Shown: piece after piece, positions 1 to 6,040 of the stretch
How the letters are laid out: every line of letters begins with the position of its first letter
Numbering within the stretch: the first letter of the stretch is position 1
From: Clostridia bacterium
GTDB lineage: Bacteria > Bacillota_A > Clostridia > Oscillospirales > CAG-272
Length of the DNA: 10,968 nucleotides
NCBI GenBank assembly: GCA_017652965.1
Contig: JAGBZZ010000331.1
Span: forward strand, 1-10,968
Direction of reading: 5' to 3'
Program-made: the position numbers and the translations under genes
Notes under the pieces: model-generated
What the model saw: only the letters and a program-made list of their open reading frames with translations
Told to the model about the DNA's origin: nothing
The model's database searches: none

Positions 1-38
1 ATCGAGAACGAAAATTTCTGCTCTAAATCTGCACGCCC

Positions 39-143
39 CGAAAAGGGGGATCTCATTAAGAATTTGCTATTTCAAGAATTTTCGCTCTGCTTTCTCTCTT
101 TTCTACCGATGTGATTGAATTCTTAATGAGACACCCCCTTTCG
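39..143. repeat. Imperfect inverted repeat, possible MITE-like element or hairpin
   Basis: The arms are 39-64 and 118-143, each 26 nt. They match except for a short stretch around the G-run; both include CTCATTAAGAATT or its complement, next to GGGGG or CCCCC. The 53-nt centre is AT-rich and holds a nested match (CGAAAATT at 9-16 against AATTTTCG at 77-84). The element lies just past the rhamnosidase stop codon, where a terminator would be expected, but no T-run follows either arm. Terminal repeats around a short non-coding centre suggest a miniature transposable element or solo insertion-sequence ends. I see no clear target-site duplication. Apart from this repeat, 1-157 holds nothing I can assign. 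Confidence 0.5.
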
Positions 144-157
144 TTTGCGTGTAGCCT

Positions 158-2410
158 TTATTCTGCAAAGCGGTAGCTACCGCCCGTGAGGGTCTCGCGG
201 TAGCCCGAGGGCAGGGTAAGCTCGGCGACCGATCCCTTCGGGATATCGAACTCGTAAAAGACTCTCTCTCCCTTGTAGTACCAACGCACCGAAAGGGTGC
301 CCGACCTCGTTTTAAGGCTTGCCTCGGCATGGCCGAGGCGGCTGTCGGGATGCGGCGCAAGGTCAAAGATGCGGTAGGCAGGGGCATCGGGGCGCGGCGT
401 AACGCCGATCGCCACCCCAAAGATCCAGTCGTACACCGCGCCGTAGGCGTAGTGGTTGAAGGAGTTCATATGGCGGTTGCGCAGGCTTCCGTCCTCACGG
501 ATCCCGTCCCAATGCTCCCACATGGTGGTGGCCCCTTTGGTGACCGAATAAAGCCAGGAGGGGTTCTTGGTCTGCAAAAGAAGGTCATAGGAAAGCGAAG
601 CGTACCCGTTTTGCGAAAGGGCGTGCAGAAGATAGGGGGTGCCCACAAAGCCGGTCGTCAGGCGGGTGCCGTTTTCCTTTACAAGGGCGGCAAGGCGTGC
701 GGCAAAGTACGCCCGCTCCTCCTCTCCCTCGTAAAGCCCAAACACAAGGACAAGGGCATAGGCGGTTTGGGTCTCATCGTTCGGGATAGGCTCGCCCTCC
801 TGCCATCCGTTTGGCAAGAGACACAGCTTTTTATCACGGATGTAGTGCGCACGGAAGGCCTCACGCACATTTTTGTAAAGAATTCTGTACTCCTCGATCT
901 CTTCGCCCAGCGCCTCTCCCGCGCGGACGGTGAGCATGGTCGAGTAAGCGAAATAGGCAGAGGCGATAAGGTCTGTCGGGGTCTTGCCCATATAGGCGGC
1001 ATTGGTATCGATCACGTCGGTGCGATCCTTGGCCAGCCAATCGCCAAAGTGCGTCCCCTCAAGCCAAAGAAATTCCCGTGGGCCTGCGGCGTGCATATAG
1101 TCCACCCATTTTTTCATCATGGGGAAATTCCGGGCAAGCTCGCGGCGGTTGCCGTAGGCGAGATACATTTCATAAGGGACGATGCAGGCGGCATCCCCCC
1201 AGGCGGCCGAAATGCGGGAGCATCCCGGCACCCACGGCACGTAGCAGTCTACGGCGCCGTCGGCCTTCTGCTCGTCCCGCATGGAGGTCAGCCACTTGCA
1301 AAAGAAGCGCTCTACGTCAAAGCTCAAGGCAGCCGTGCGGCAAAAGACCTGGGTATCTCCCGTCCATCCCAGCCGCTCGTTTCTCTGTGGGCAATCGGTG
1401 GGGACGTCGATATAGTTGCTCTTCTGCCCCCAGATCACGTTGTGATACAGCTGATTGATCAGCGGGTGGCCGCAGGAGAAGTGGCCGGTGCGCTCCATCT
1501 CGCTATGCACGGCAATCGCGCGGAAGTCGTTCGGGTCGATCGCCTCCGGGGGATACTCGGTCAGGCGGATATAGCGGAAGCCCTGAAAGCTGAAGGAGGG
1601 CTTCAGAATATCCACACCCCCCGACAGAATATAGGTGTTACGGCAGGCGGCAAAGCGCATATTGTCGGTATAGAAGTTCCCGTCAGGGTCTAAGATCTCG
1701 GCATGCTCCACCACCACCCGCGCCCCACGCGGCCCGCAAAGGCGAAGCTCGGCGTAGCCGGCAAGATTCTGCCCGAAGTCGATCACCCGCTCGCCGCGCG
1801 GGGTCGTCAGCACGGCAATGGGGGCAAGGCGCTCCTGCTCGCAGATCGGGGCGCCCACGTCCCGCATGATCCGCGCGGGATAGCTTGTGCGCACCGCCGC
1901 GCCCAGGGGGCGCGCCTCGGCCGTAAGATCCACCGTCTCGCCGTCGTAGATGTCGCTGGCAAGGATGGGGGAGGTCGTCAGATAAAACCGCTCGTCACTT
2001 GTCAGGCAGACGGTGCGCCCGTCGCTATAGGTGATCTCCACGGCCGCAAGCAGCTTGACCCTGTCGGCATAGTTCTTCTTCGGATGCGGGTTGGCGATCC
2101 CGATCGACCCGGTCGCCCAGCCGGGGCCCACCGTAATGCGCAGGGCGTTTTCCCCATCGGCAAGAAGCGACGTCAGGTCATATTCCTTCAGCGGAATGCG
2201 ATTCTTATAAGAGGGCCAGCCCGGCGCCATCACCTCACGGCCGATGCGCTGTCCGTTCAGCTCGGCAAAAAAGAGGCCGACAGCCGTGACGTAAAGCGTC
2301 GCCCGCTTGACCCTGCCCTCTGTGGCAAAATCACGGCAAAAGACGACCGCCGCACAGTCGGTATCCCGGGGTGGCTCGATCCAGGCACCAGAAAGCTTGC
2401 GAATATCCAT
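158..2410 (-). CDS. Alpha-L-rhamnosidase, GH78 family, cytoplasmic
   Basis: This 750-residue enzyme probably removes terminal alpha-L-rhamnose from plant or microbial glycosides by inverting hydrolysis. Domain order fits GH78: an N-terminal beta-sandwich carbohydrate-binding-like domain (about 36-200), a linking beta domain (about 205-305, with VIDFGQNLAGY at 209-219), the six-hairpin (alpha/alpha)6 barrel (about 306-660) and a C-terminal beta domain (about 662-740). The hallmark DVPTDCPQRNERLGWTGD lies at 335-352; E345 is the candidate general acid. WEHWD at 631-635 supplies E632, the candidate general base. AWGD (403-406) and FGDW (455-458) are further conserved barrel motifs. There is no signal peptide, so it should act on imported oligosaccharides. 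It is somewhat shorter than many family members (850-950), but all expected domains are present. AAAGGA lies 9 nt before the ATG, supporting this start. It is divergent from an AraC regulator. Confidence 0.93.
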   Translation of the reverse strand: MDIRKLSGAWIEPPRDTDCAAVVFCRDFATEGRVKRATLYVTAVGLFFAELNGQRIGREVMAPGWPSYKNRIPLKEYDLTSLLADGENALRITVGPGWATGSIGIANPHPKKNYADRVKLLAAVEITYSDGRTVCLTSDERFYLTTSPILASDIYDGETVDLTAEARPLGAAVRTSYPARIMRDVGAPICEQERLAPIAVLTTPRGERVIDFGQNLAGYAELRLCGPRGARVVVEHAEILDPDGNFYTDNMRFAACRNTYILSGGVDILKPSFSFQGFRYIRLTEYPPEAIDPNDFRAIAVHSEMERTGHFSCGHPLINQLYHNVIWGQKSNYIDVPTDCPQRNERLGWTGDTQVFCRTAALSFDVERFFCKWLTSMRDEQKADGAVDCYVPWVPGCSRISAAWGDAACIVPYEMYLAYGNRRELARNFPMMKKWVDYMHAAGPREFLWLEGTHFGDWLAKDRTDVIDTNAAYMGKTPTDLIASAYFAYSTMLTVRAGEALGEEIEEYRILYKNVREAFRAHYIRDKKLCLLPNGWQEGEPIPNDETQTAYALVLVFGLYEGEEERAYFAARLAALVKENGTRLTTGFVGTPYLLHALSQNGYASLSYDLLLQTKNPSWLYSVTKGATTMWEHWDGIREDGSLRNRHMNSFNHYAYGAVYDWIFGVAIGVTPRPDAPAYRIFDLAPHPDSRLGHAEASLKTRSGTLSVRWYYKGERVFYEFDIPKGSVAELTLPSGYRETLTGGSYRFAE

Positions 2411-2439
2411 CGTTTTCTATCCTTTCGTGTGAATATCTC

Positions 2440-2469
2440 TTGCATTTACTATACTACGTATGCTATAAT
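2440..2469 (+). promoter_or_regulatory. Predicted promoter of the AraC regulator and following gene
   Basis: TTGCAT (2440-2445) is the -35 box and TATAAT (2464-2469) the -10 box, with an 18-nt spacer. TGC just before the -10 box gives an extended -10. The site overlaps the rhamnosidase promoter on the other strand almost completely, so two polymerases could not occupy both at once. Confidence 0.65.
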
Positions 2470-2476
2470 AAATCAA
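2448..2476 (-). promoter_or_regulatory. Predicted promoter of the rhamnosidase gene
   Basis: Read on the minus strand, TTGATT (2476-2471) is followed after exactly 17 nt by TATAGT (2453-2448). This predicts transcription starting near 2441 and a leader of about 30 nt. The -10 and -35 boxes sit inside the opposing regulator promoter. Confidence 0.65.
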
Positions 2477-2511
2477 CCGACATTTTTAACGAAAAAGGGG
2501 GCATTCTTGCT

Positions 2512-3375
2512 GTGGCGTTTACCAAATGGAGCGAGGCGATCTTAGATCAGCTGAAGCAAAAGAAGCTGGTCCTCCAGCGCCATACCCTGCATGAGACCGG
2601 CCCGCACGACCACTGCTTTTTAGAGCTGACGTATATTCTGCGCGGCCCTGTGGAGCATACCCGTGACGGCAGGTGCGAGATCCTGCACACGGGTGACTAT
2701 TTTATTGTGGACTACGGCAGTACCCACAGCTACCGCGCAGGGGGCGGCGGCAGCTTTGAAAACCTGGACTGCCTCTTCCTGCCCGAGCTGCTTGACCCGG
2801 TACTGCGCGGCACAAAAAGCCTGCGCACCTGTCTTGAGCATTACCTTTTGCGCTTTCAGATGCGCGCCCTCCTAAAAAATCCCGCCCATCTTACCTTCCA
2901 CGATGAGGACGGCACCGTGCGTGAGCTTTTGCGGAAGATGGAGGAGGAGGCCACCGCTATGGCGCCGGGATACCTGGAGTTTCTGCGGTGCTACCTGCTT
3001 GAGATCCTGCTTTACACCATGCGCAGGATCGAGGGGGCAGAGCACGCCGCCGGGGGAGAGGGGATCAGCGATTACATCTCCCGCTACGTGGAGGAGCATT
3101 ACCGTGAGGAGATCTCGCTCTCCTCGATTGCCGATGCCATGCACTACAGCCTGCCCTACGTCAGCCGCCGCTTCCGTGAGGAGACCGGCGTTTCCTTTCT
3201 GCGATACCTGCAAAGCTACCGCGTGATGCAGGGATGCCGCCTGCTTGTTTCGGGGGATCTTACCCTCGCCGAGATCGCCGAGGCGGTCGGCTACAGCGAT
3301 GCCAAGTTCTTTGCGGCGCTTGTCCGCCGTGAGACCGGCCTTTCCCCCTCTGCCTTCCGCAAGCAGGCCAAATAA
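2512..3375 (+). CDS. AraC family transcriptional regulator
   Basis: A DNA-binding regulator of 287 residues, the usual AraC length. Residues about 25-90 form a cupin-like sensing domain, with HDHCFLELTYILRG at 32-45 and the GDYFIVDYG strand at 61-69. Residues about 185-285 form the C-terminal double helix-turn-helix. The first helix pair is around ISLSSIADAMHYSLPYVSRRF (201-221) and the second around TLAEIAEAVGYSDAKFFAAL (251-270), ending in the typical GLSPSAFRKQ (276-285). The GTG start at 2512 is chosen because AAAAAGGGGG (2492-2501) lies 10 nt before it. The open frame continues upstream to 2371, but only into the promoter and the opposing gene. The divergent layout suggests that it controls the rhamnosidase and its own operon, with rhamnose or a rhamnoside as a likely ligand. 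That specificity is inferred from context only. Confidence 0.9.
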   Translation: MAFTKWSEAILDQLKQKKLVLQRHTLHETGPHDHCFLELTYILRGPVEHTRDGRCEILHTGDYFIVDYGSTHSYRAGGGGSFENLDCLFLPELLDPVLRGTKSLRTCLEHYLLRFQMRALLKNPAHLTFHDEDGTVRELLRKMEEEATAMAPGYLEFLRCYLLEILLYTMRRIEGAEHAAGGEGISDYISRYVEEHYREEISLSSIADAMHYSLPYVSRRFREETGVSFLRYLQSYRVMQGCRLLVSGDLTLAEIAEAVGYSDAKFFAALVRRETGLSPSAFRKQAK

Positions 3376-3379
3376 CAAA

Positions 3380-3385
3380 AAGGAG
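3380..3385 (+). promoter_or_regulatory. Ribosome binding site that decides the start at 3393
   Basis: AAGGAG ends 1 nt before an ATG at 3387 but 7 nt before a second in-frame ATG at 3393. Only the second has normal spacing, so the protein should begin MYQNN rather than MTMYQNN. Confidence 0.75.
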
Positions 3386-3392
3386 AATGACG

Positions 3393-4427
3393 ATGTATCA
3401 GAACAATATCAAGGTTGGTGGAATGATGACGGGGCACGTCCAGGGGATCGCCACCGACAAAAATAGGGAGTATATGTATTTTTCCTTCACCACCTGTCTC
3501 GTAAAGACCGATATGAAGGGCAATGTGATCGGCAGTGTTAAGGGACTTGCGGGGCATCTCGGCTGCATCGCTTACTGTGAGGCGGACGGACGGGTATATG
3601 GCTCGCTGGAGTATAAGCATGACGTCATAGGCCGCGGCATCCTGGATCGGCTGGGGGACGGCACAGACGTTGAGGACGGCTGGTATGCCGCCATCTTTGA
3701 CGTGGATAAGATCGATCGCCCGGATATGGATGCCGAAAGGGACGGTGTGATGACGGCGGTGTACCTTTCCGAGATCATAAAGGATTATGCCGAGGGCGGC
3801 GGCAAATACGGCTGTGCGGGGCTTGATGGGATGACCTTTGCGCCGATGCCGGGTAAGGATGACGGCAAGCGCTATCTTTATGCGGCATACGGGATCTATG
3901 GTGACACCGCACGCAGGGATAACGACTATCAGATCCTGCTTCGCTATGACATTAGCGATTGGGGTCGCTGGGAAGCCCCCCTGAATCAGAAAAGGATGCA
4001 CCGTAGCGGCCCTGCCGCACCTGATAGCAAATATTTTGTATACACCGGCAACACCACGTGGGGCGTGCAGAACCTGGAATACGACTCCCACAGCGGGTAT
4101 ATGTTTATGGCGGTCTATCCCGGCAAAAAGCCTGCCTTTCCCAATTATCTGATGTATACCGTTGACATGAAAAAGCCCTCGTCTGTCGACCGCCACGCGG
4201 TCCTTGATGAGCAGGTGGCGATCCTGCCCTTGGCCGAGGTTGGGCAAAAGGATGAAAAAAGCGGCATCACGGGCTGGCATTTTCCCTATGGCTCCACGGG
4301 GATGATCGCGCTTGGGGACGGATGCTTCTATTTCTCGCAGGATTTCGGAAACGGGAAGGATAAGCCCTTTGGGACAAACGTCGCTCTCTATCGCTTTGCA
4401 GGGGATGACGGCTTCCTGCCGCTTTAA
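3393..4427 (+). CDS. Uncharacterised protein of the rhamnosidase/AraC locus, possibly beta-propeller-like
   Basis: I do not recognise a named family for this 344-residue protein. It has no signal peptide or membrane segment and should be cytoplasmic. The sequence is rich in Gly, Tyr and Asp. It repeats a pattern of aromatic beta strands separated by Gly/Asp turns: GHVQGIATDKNREYMYFSFT (14-33), GHLGCIAYCEADGRVYGSLE (54-73), YLYAAYGIYGD (161-171), NLEYDSHSGYMFMAVY (227-242) and STGMIALGDGCFYFSQDF (301-318). Such spacing resembles propeller blades, but this is pattern reading only. It starts 17 nt after the AraC gene with a strong AAGGAG, so the two are surely cotranscribed. A role in handling or sensing rhamnosides, or as a carbohydrate-active enzyme of an unlisted family, is possible but unproven. 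Codon use matches its neighbours. Confidence 0.85.
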   Translation: MYQNNIKVGGMMTGHVQGIATDKNREYMYFSFTTCLVKTDMKGNVIGSVKGLAGHLGCIAYCEADGRVYGSLEYKHDVIGRGILDRLGDGTDVEDGWYAAIFDVDKIDRPDMDAERDGVMTAVYLSEIIKDYAEGGGKYGCAGLDGMTFAPMPGKDDGKRYLYAAYGIYGDTARRDNDYQILLRYDISDWGRWEAPLNQKRMHRSGPAAPDSKYFVYTGNTTWGVQNLEYDSHSGYMFMAVYPGKKPAFPNYLMYTVDMKKPSSVDRHAVLDEQVAILPLAEVGQKDEKSGITGWHFPYGSTGMIALGDGCFYFSQDFGNGKDKPFGTNVALYRFAGDDGFLPL

Positions 4428-4439
4428 AGAAAGTCATGA

Positions 4440-4458
4440 CCACCGGTCGTGCCGGTGG
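4440..4458. repeat. CCACCGG hairpin
   Basis: CCACCGG (4440-4446) pairs perfectly with CCGGTGG (4452-4458) around a 5-nt loop, starting 12 nt after the stop codon of the preceding gene. No T-run follows, so it is not a classical intrinsic terminator. It could protect the 3' end of the plus-strand transcript. A related hairpin lies at 4728-4752. Confidence 0.6.
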
Positions 4459-4565
4459 CTTGCGATAGCCCCCTTATGGCATTCCACACGCTGAGCCTAT
4501 AGGCTCGCCGAAAAATCCTCCACCTGCGGTAGTTGCCCTTCTGCCACAGATGTGGCTACTATTTC

Positions 4566-4618
4566 AGCCTCCCTTGTGTAAAGGGAGGTGGCACGGCTTG
4601 CCGTGACGGAGGGATTGT
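4566..4618 (+). repeat. Small double-hairpin repeat element, copy 1
   Basis: The element runs from AGCCTCCCTTG to GGGATTGT and contains two hairpins. CCTCCCTT/AAGGGAGG is at 4568-4588 with loop GTGTA; CACGGC/GCCGTG is at 4592-4605 with loop TT. The same layout occurs inverted in copy 2 (4639-4688). From memory, very similar sequences are scattered between genes in many gut Clostridia; I could not check this here. Confidence 0.6.
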
Positions 4619-4638
4619 TTTAGCTAAGTTCCACGAGT

Positions 4639-4688
4639 ACAACCCTTCAGTCAGCTCTGCTGACAGCTCCCCTTACACAGGGGAGCCT
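4639..4688 (-). repeat. Small double-hairpin repeat element, copy 2 (inverted)
   Basis: Read on the minus strand this runs AGGCTCCCCTG to GGGTTGT and aligns along its whole length with copy 1. It keeps both hairpins in the same order: GCTCCCC/GGGGAGC (4666-4686) and GTCAGC/GCTGAC (4650-4664). Stem bases have changed on both sides while pairing is kept, so the folded form may be under selection or copied from different active lineages. Confidence 0.55.
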
Positions 4689-4727
4689 ACCGCTGCGGCG
4701 GGAACTGTGCAAGGCTAAAGCTTTTTG

Positions 4728-4752
4728 AAACCACCGGCCGGACTGGTGGTTT
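4728..4752. repeat. CCACCGG-type hairpin, second copy
   Basis: AAACCACCGG (4728-4737) pairs with CTGGTGGTTT (4743-4752), ten pairs including one G-T wobble, loop CCGGA. It resembles the hairpin at 4440-4458, so the pair brackets the repeat cluster. Confidence 0.55.
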
Positions 4753-4756
4753 ACGG

Positions 4757-4782
4757 GCAAAGCCTTTTCCAAAAGGCTTTGC
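4757..4782. repeat. Perfect 12-bp inverted repeat next to the terminator
   Basis: GCAAAGCCTTTT (4757-4768) and AAAAGGCTTTGC (4771-4782) are exact complements separated by CC. The T- and A-runs lie inside the stem. It sits 8 nt from the terminator and could act as a second, weaker stop signal. Confidence 0.55.
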
Positions 4783-4790
4783 TTCAAATG

Positions 4791-4822
4791 AAAAAAGGAA
4801 GTGCAAAAAGCACTTCCTTTTT
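4791..4822 (-). terminator. Bidirectional intrinsic terminator of the rpsF-ssb-rpsR operon
   Basis: GGAAGTGC (4797-4804) and GCACTTCC (4810-4817) form a perfect 8-bp stem with an AAAAA loop. On the minus strand the stem is followed by six T residues (4796-4791), 22 nt past the rpsR stop. On the plus strand it is followed by five T residues (4818-4822), so it can also stop transcription arriving from the AraC side. Confidence 0.88.
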
Positions 4823-4844
4823 CGGTTACCCGTATTTTCTACCC

Positions 4845-5096
4845 TTAGTCGGTGACGTAGGGGAGAAGGGCGGCCTGGCGGGCACGCTTGATTGCGGTCG
4901 TCAGCTCACGCTGATGCTTCGCGCAGGTACCGGACATACGGCGGGGGAGAATCTTGGCGCGCTCAGAGATGTACTTACGCAGACGCGCAACATCCTTGAA
5001 GTCGATCGCCTCGACCTTCTCGGCGCAGAAAGCACAGACCTTCTTTTTACGCCGCATATTAGGGCGGAAGGCGTGCGGTGCATCATTTCTTTCCAT
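4845..5096 (-). CDS. rpsR: 30S ribosomal protein S18
   Basis: S18 binds the 30S platform together with S6. The 83-residue length is normal. The conserved core around [20 protein letters not shown] (31-50), [15 protein letters not shown] (51-65) and [12 protein letters not shown] (69-80) is unmistakable. C21, C24, C58 and H61 form a CxxC...CxxH set, indicating the zinc-binding (C+) form of the protein rather than the cysteine-less form. It is the last gene of the rpsF-ssb-rpsR operon, with the terminator 22 nt downstream. The ATG at 5096 is preceded by AGGA at 8-nt spacing, a moderate site. The 85-nt gap before it, unusually long for this operon, can form a pseudoknot that might control translation. 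Confidence 0.98.
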   Translation of the reverse strand: MERNDAPHAFRPNMRRKKKVCAFCAEKVEAIDFKDVARLRKYISERAKILPRRMSGTCAKHQRELTTAIKRARQAALLPYVTD

Positions 5097-5116
5097 GCTA
5101 AAGTTCCTGACCTTTC

Positions 5117-5163
5117 CGGCTCAAATTCAAGCGGTGCGTGGTATGAGCCGTTTCACACACCGC
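5117..5163 (-). promoter_or_regulatory. Candidate H-type pseudoknot upstream of rpsR
   Basis: In RNA sense, GCGGUGUGUG (5163-5154) pairs with CACGCACCGC (5140-5131), ten pairs with one U-G wobble. Within the 13-nt loop, CGGCUCA (5150-5144) is exactly complementary to UGAGCCG (5123-5117) downstream of the stem. Loop lengths of 3, 3 and 7 nt are sterically reasonable for an H-type fold. The structure ends about 9 nt before the rpsR ribosome binding site, a position suited to translational control. Function is inferred from position only. Confidence 0.45.
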
Positions 5164-5181
5164 CAAGGTAAATGCGTGTTC

Positions 5182-5652
5182 TCAGAAGGGCAGACTGTCG
5201 TCGGCAGGCATTTCCTCAAAGCCGGCAGCGCTACCGCCGGTATAAGCGGGGGCACCGTAGGCATCGGGCGTGTACTGGGTGTTGTTACCGCCAACAGGGG
5301 CATCACCCTTGGACTCGACAAAGGAAACCTCGTCAGCAACCACCTCGGTGGCATAGTGACGTGCACCCTGCTGGTCGGTCCAGCTACGGGACTGCAGCTG
5401 TCCGCACACGAGGATCGGACGGCCCTTTTTGAAATAGCGTGCAACAAATTCGGCACTCTGGCGCCAGGCAACGACCGTGATAAAGTCGGCCGTCTGCTGC
5501 TGCTGATTCTGCACGTCACCTGCGGCACCGCGCGCAAAGCGGCGGTTGACAGCGATGGTAAAACGGCAGACAGAGATCTGGCTTTGGGTCTGTCTGATTT
5601 CGGGATCGGCCGTAAGATTGCCGATCAGGATCACCTTGTTAAAGCTTGCCAT
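5182..5652 (-). CDS. ssb: Single-stranded DNA-binding protein
   Basis: SSB coats single-stranded DNA during replication, recombination and repair, and recruits partner proteins through its acidic tip. Residues 1-112 form the OB fold, opening with MASFNKVILIGNLTADPEIR and containing FITVVAWRQSAEFVARYFKK (57-76). Residues 113-150 are a Gly/Pro/Ala-rich flexible linker, and 151-156 are the canonical C-terminal tip DDSLPF. The total of 156 residues is typical. The ATG at 5652 follows AAGGAG at 11-nt spacing. It lies between rpsF (22 nt upstream) and rpsR, the common arrangement in Bacillota, where ssb shares the ribosomal-protein promoter. A Gln-rich insert (49-53) is a small local oddity in the OB-fold loop. 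Confidence 0.98.
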   Translation of the reverse strand: MASFNKVILIGNLTADPEIRQTQSQISVCRFTIAVNRRFARGAAGDVQNQQQQTADFITVVAWRQSAEFVARYFKKGRPILVCGQLQSRSWTDQQGARHYATEVVADEVSFVESKGDAPVGGNNTQYTPDAYGAPAYTGGSAAGFEEMPADDSLPF

Positions 5653-5674
5653 GGTAGTCGTTACTCCTTACTTA

Positions 5675-6031
5675 TTACTCTGCCGCAGTATCCTCTGCGG
5701 GAGCTTCGGCCTCTTCCTTCGCGGGGGCGGCCTTTTTCGCTACGGCGACAGTCGTCATCGAGCGAAGAATACCGTCGGTAATACCGAGCACACGCTCGAT
5801 CTCCGCGGGGAAATCAACCGCACTGCGGTAGGACATCACAACGAAATACCCTTCGGTAAGGTCGTTGATCGGGTAAGCAAGTCTGCGCTTGCCCCACTCG
5901 TCCACCGTCTCCATCGTGCCGTTGGCGTTCACAAGAGCAGTGAACTTATCCACCAGCGCACGGATCTCCTCTTCGGGAAGAGCCGCGTTGATAGCGATGA
6001 GAGTTTCGTACGAACCGATTCTTTTCTCCAT
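5675..6031 (-). CDS. rpsF: 30S ribosomal protein S6
   Basis: S6 binds the platform of the 30S subunit as a heterodimer with S18. Residues 1-95 form the ferredoxin-like S6 fold: YETLIAINAALPEEEIRALV (8-27), DEWGKRRLAYPINDLTEGYF (44-63) and the last strand near 88-97. Residues 98-118 are an Ala/Glu/Lys-rich tail, extending the protein beyond the usual length of about 95. The ATG at 6031 has an excellent AAGGAGG ribosome binding site 9 nt upstream. This is the first gene of the operon, behind a consensus promoter and a structured leader that probably mediates feedback control by the S6:S18 complex. Confidence 0.97.
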   Translation of the reverse strand: MEKRIGSYETLIAINAALPEEEIRALVDKFTALVNANGTMETVDEWGKRRLAYPINDLTEGYFVVMSYRSAVDFPAEIERVLGITDGILRSMTTVAVAKKAAPAKEEAEAPAEDTAAE

Positions 6032-6040
6032 CAGAATACA

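Larger units (their letters stand above)
4428..4844. other. Non-coding interval packed with inverted repeats
   Basis: These 417 nt lie between the convergent 3' ends of the unknown-protein gene and rpsR. I find no credible gene here. The interval holds, in order: a CCACCGG hairpin (4440-4458), the palindrome GAGCCTATAGGCTC (4493-4506), a GCCACA/TGTGGC hairpin (4543-4556), two diverged copies of one element in opposite orientation (4566-4618 and 4639-4688), a second CCACCGG hairpin (4728-4752), a perfect 12-bp inverted repeat (4757-4782) and a terminator (4791-4822). Confidence 0.7.

Noticed and set aside
2371..2511. N-terminal extension of the AraC regulator from an ATG at 2371
   Set aside because: It would run through the start of the opposing gene and through the predicted promoter. 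GTG at 2512 has the ribosome binding site and gives a normal family length.
329..2545. Long open frames on the plus strand across the rhamnosidase gene (329-1693 and 1703-2545)
   Set aside because: They are antisense shadows of a GC-rich gene. The translations are low-complexity with no family motif, whereas the minus strand encodes a full GH78 protein.
3291..4280. Open frame on the minus strand opposite the unknown protein
   Set aside because: It has no ribosome binding site or family motif. The plus strand frame has a strong site, operon spacing and protein-like composition.
4533..4718. Small open frame in the non-coding interval
   Set aside because: It reads straight through the double-hairpin repeats and has no ribosome binding site.
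4440..4822. CRISPR array or attachment site as the cause of the repeats
   Set aside because: The repeats are few, inverted rather than direct, unevenly spaced and have no cas or integrase gene near them.
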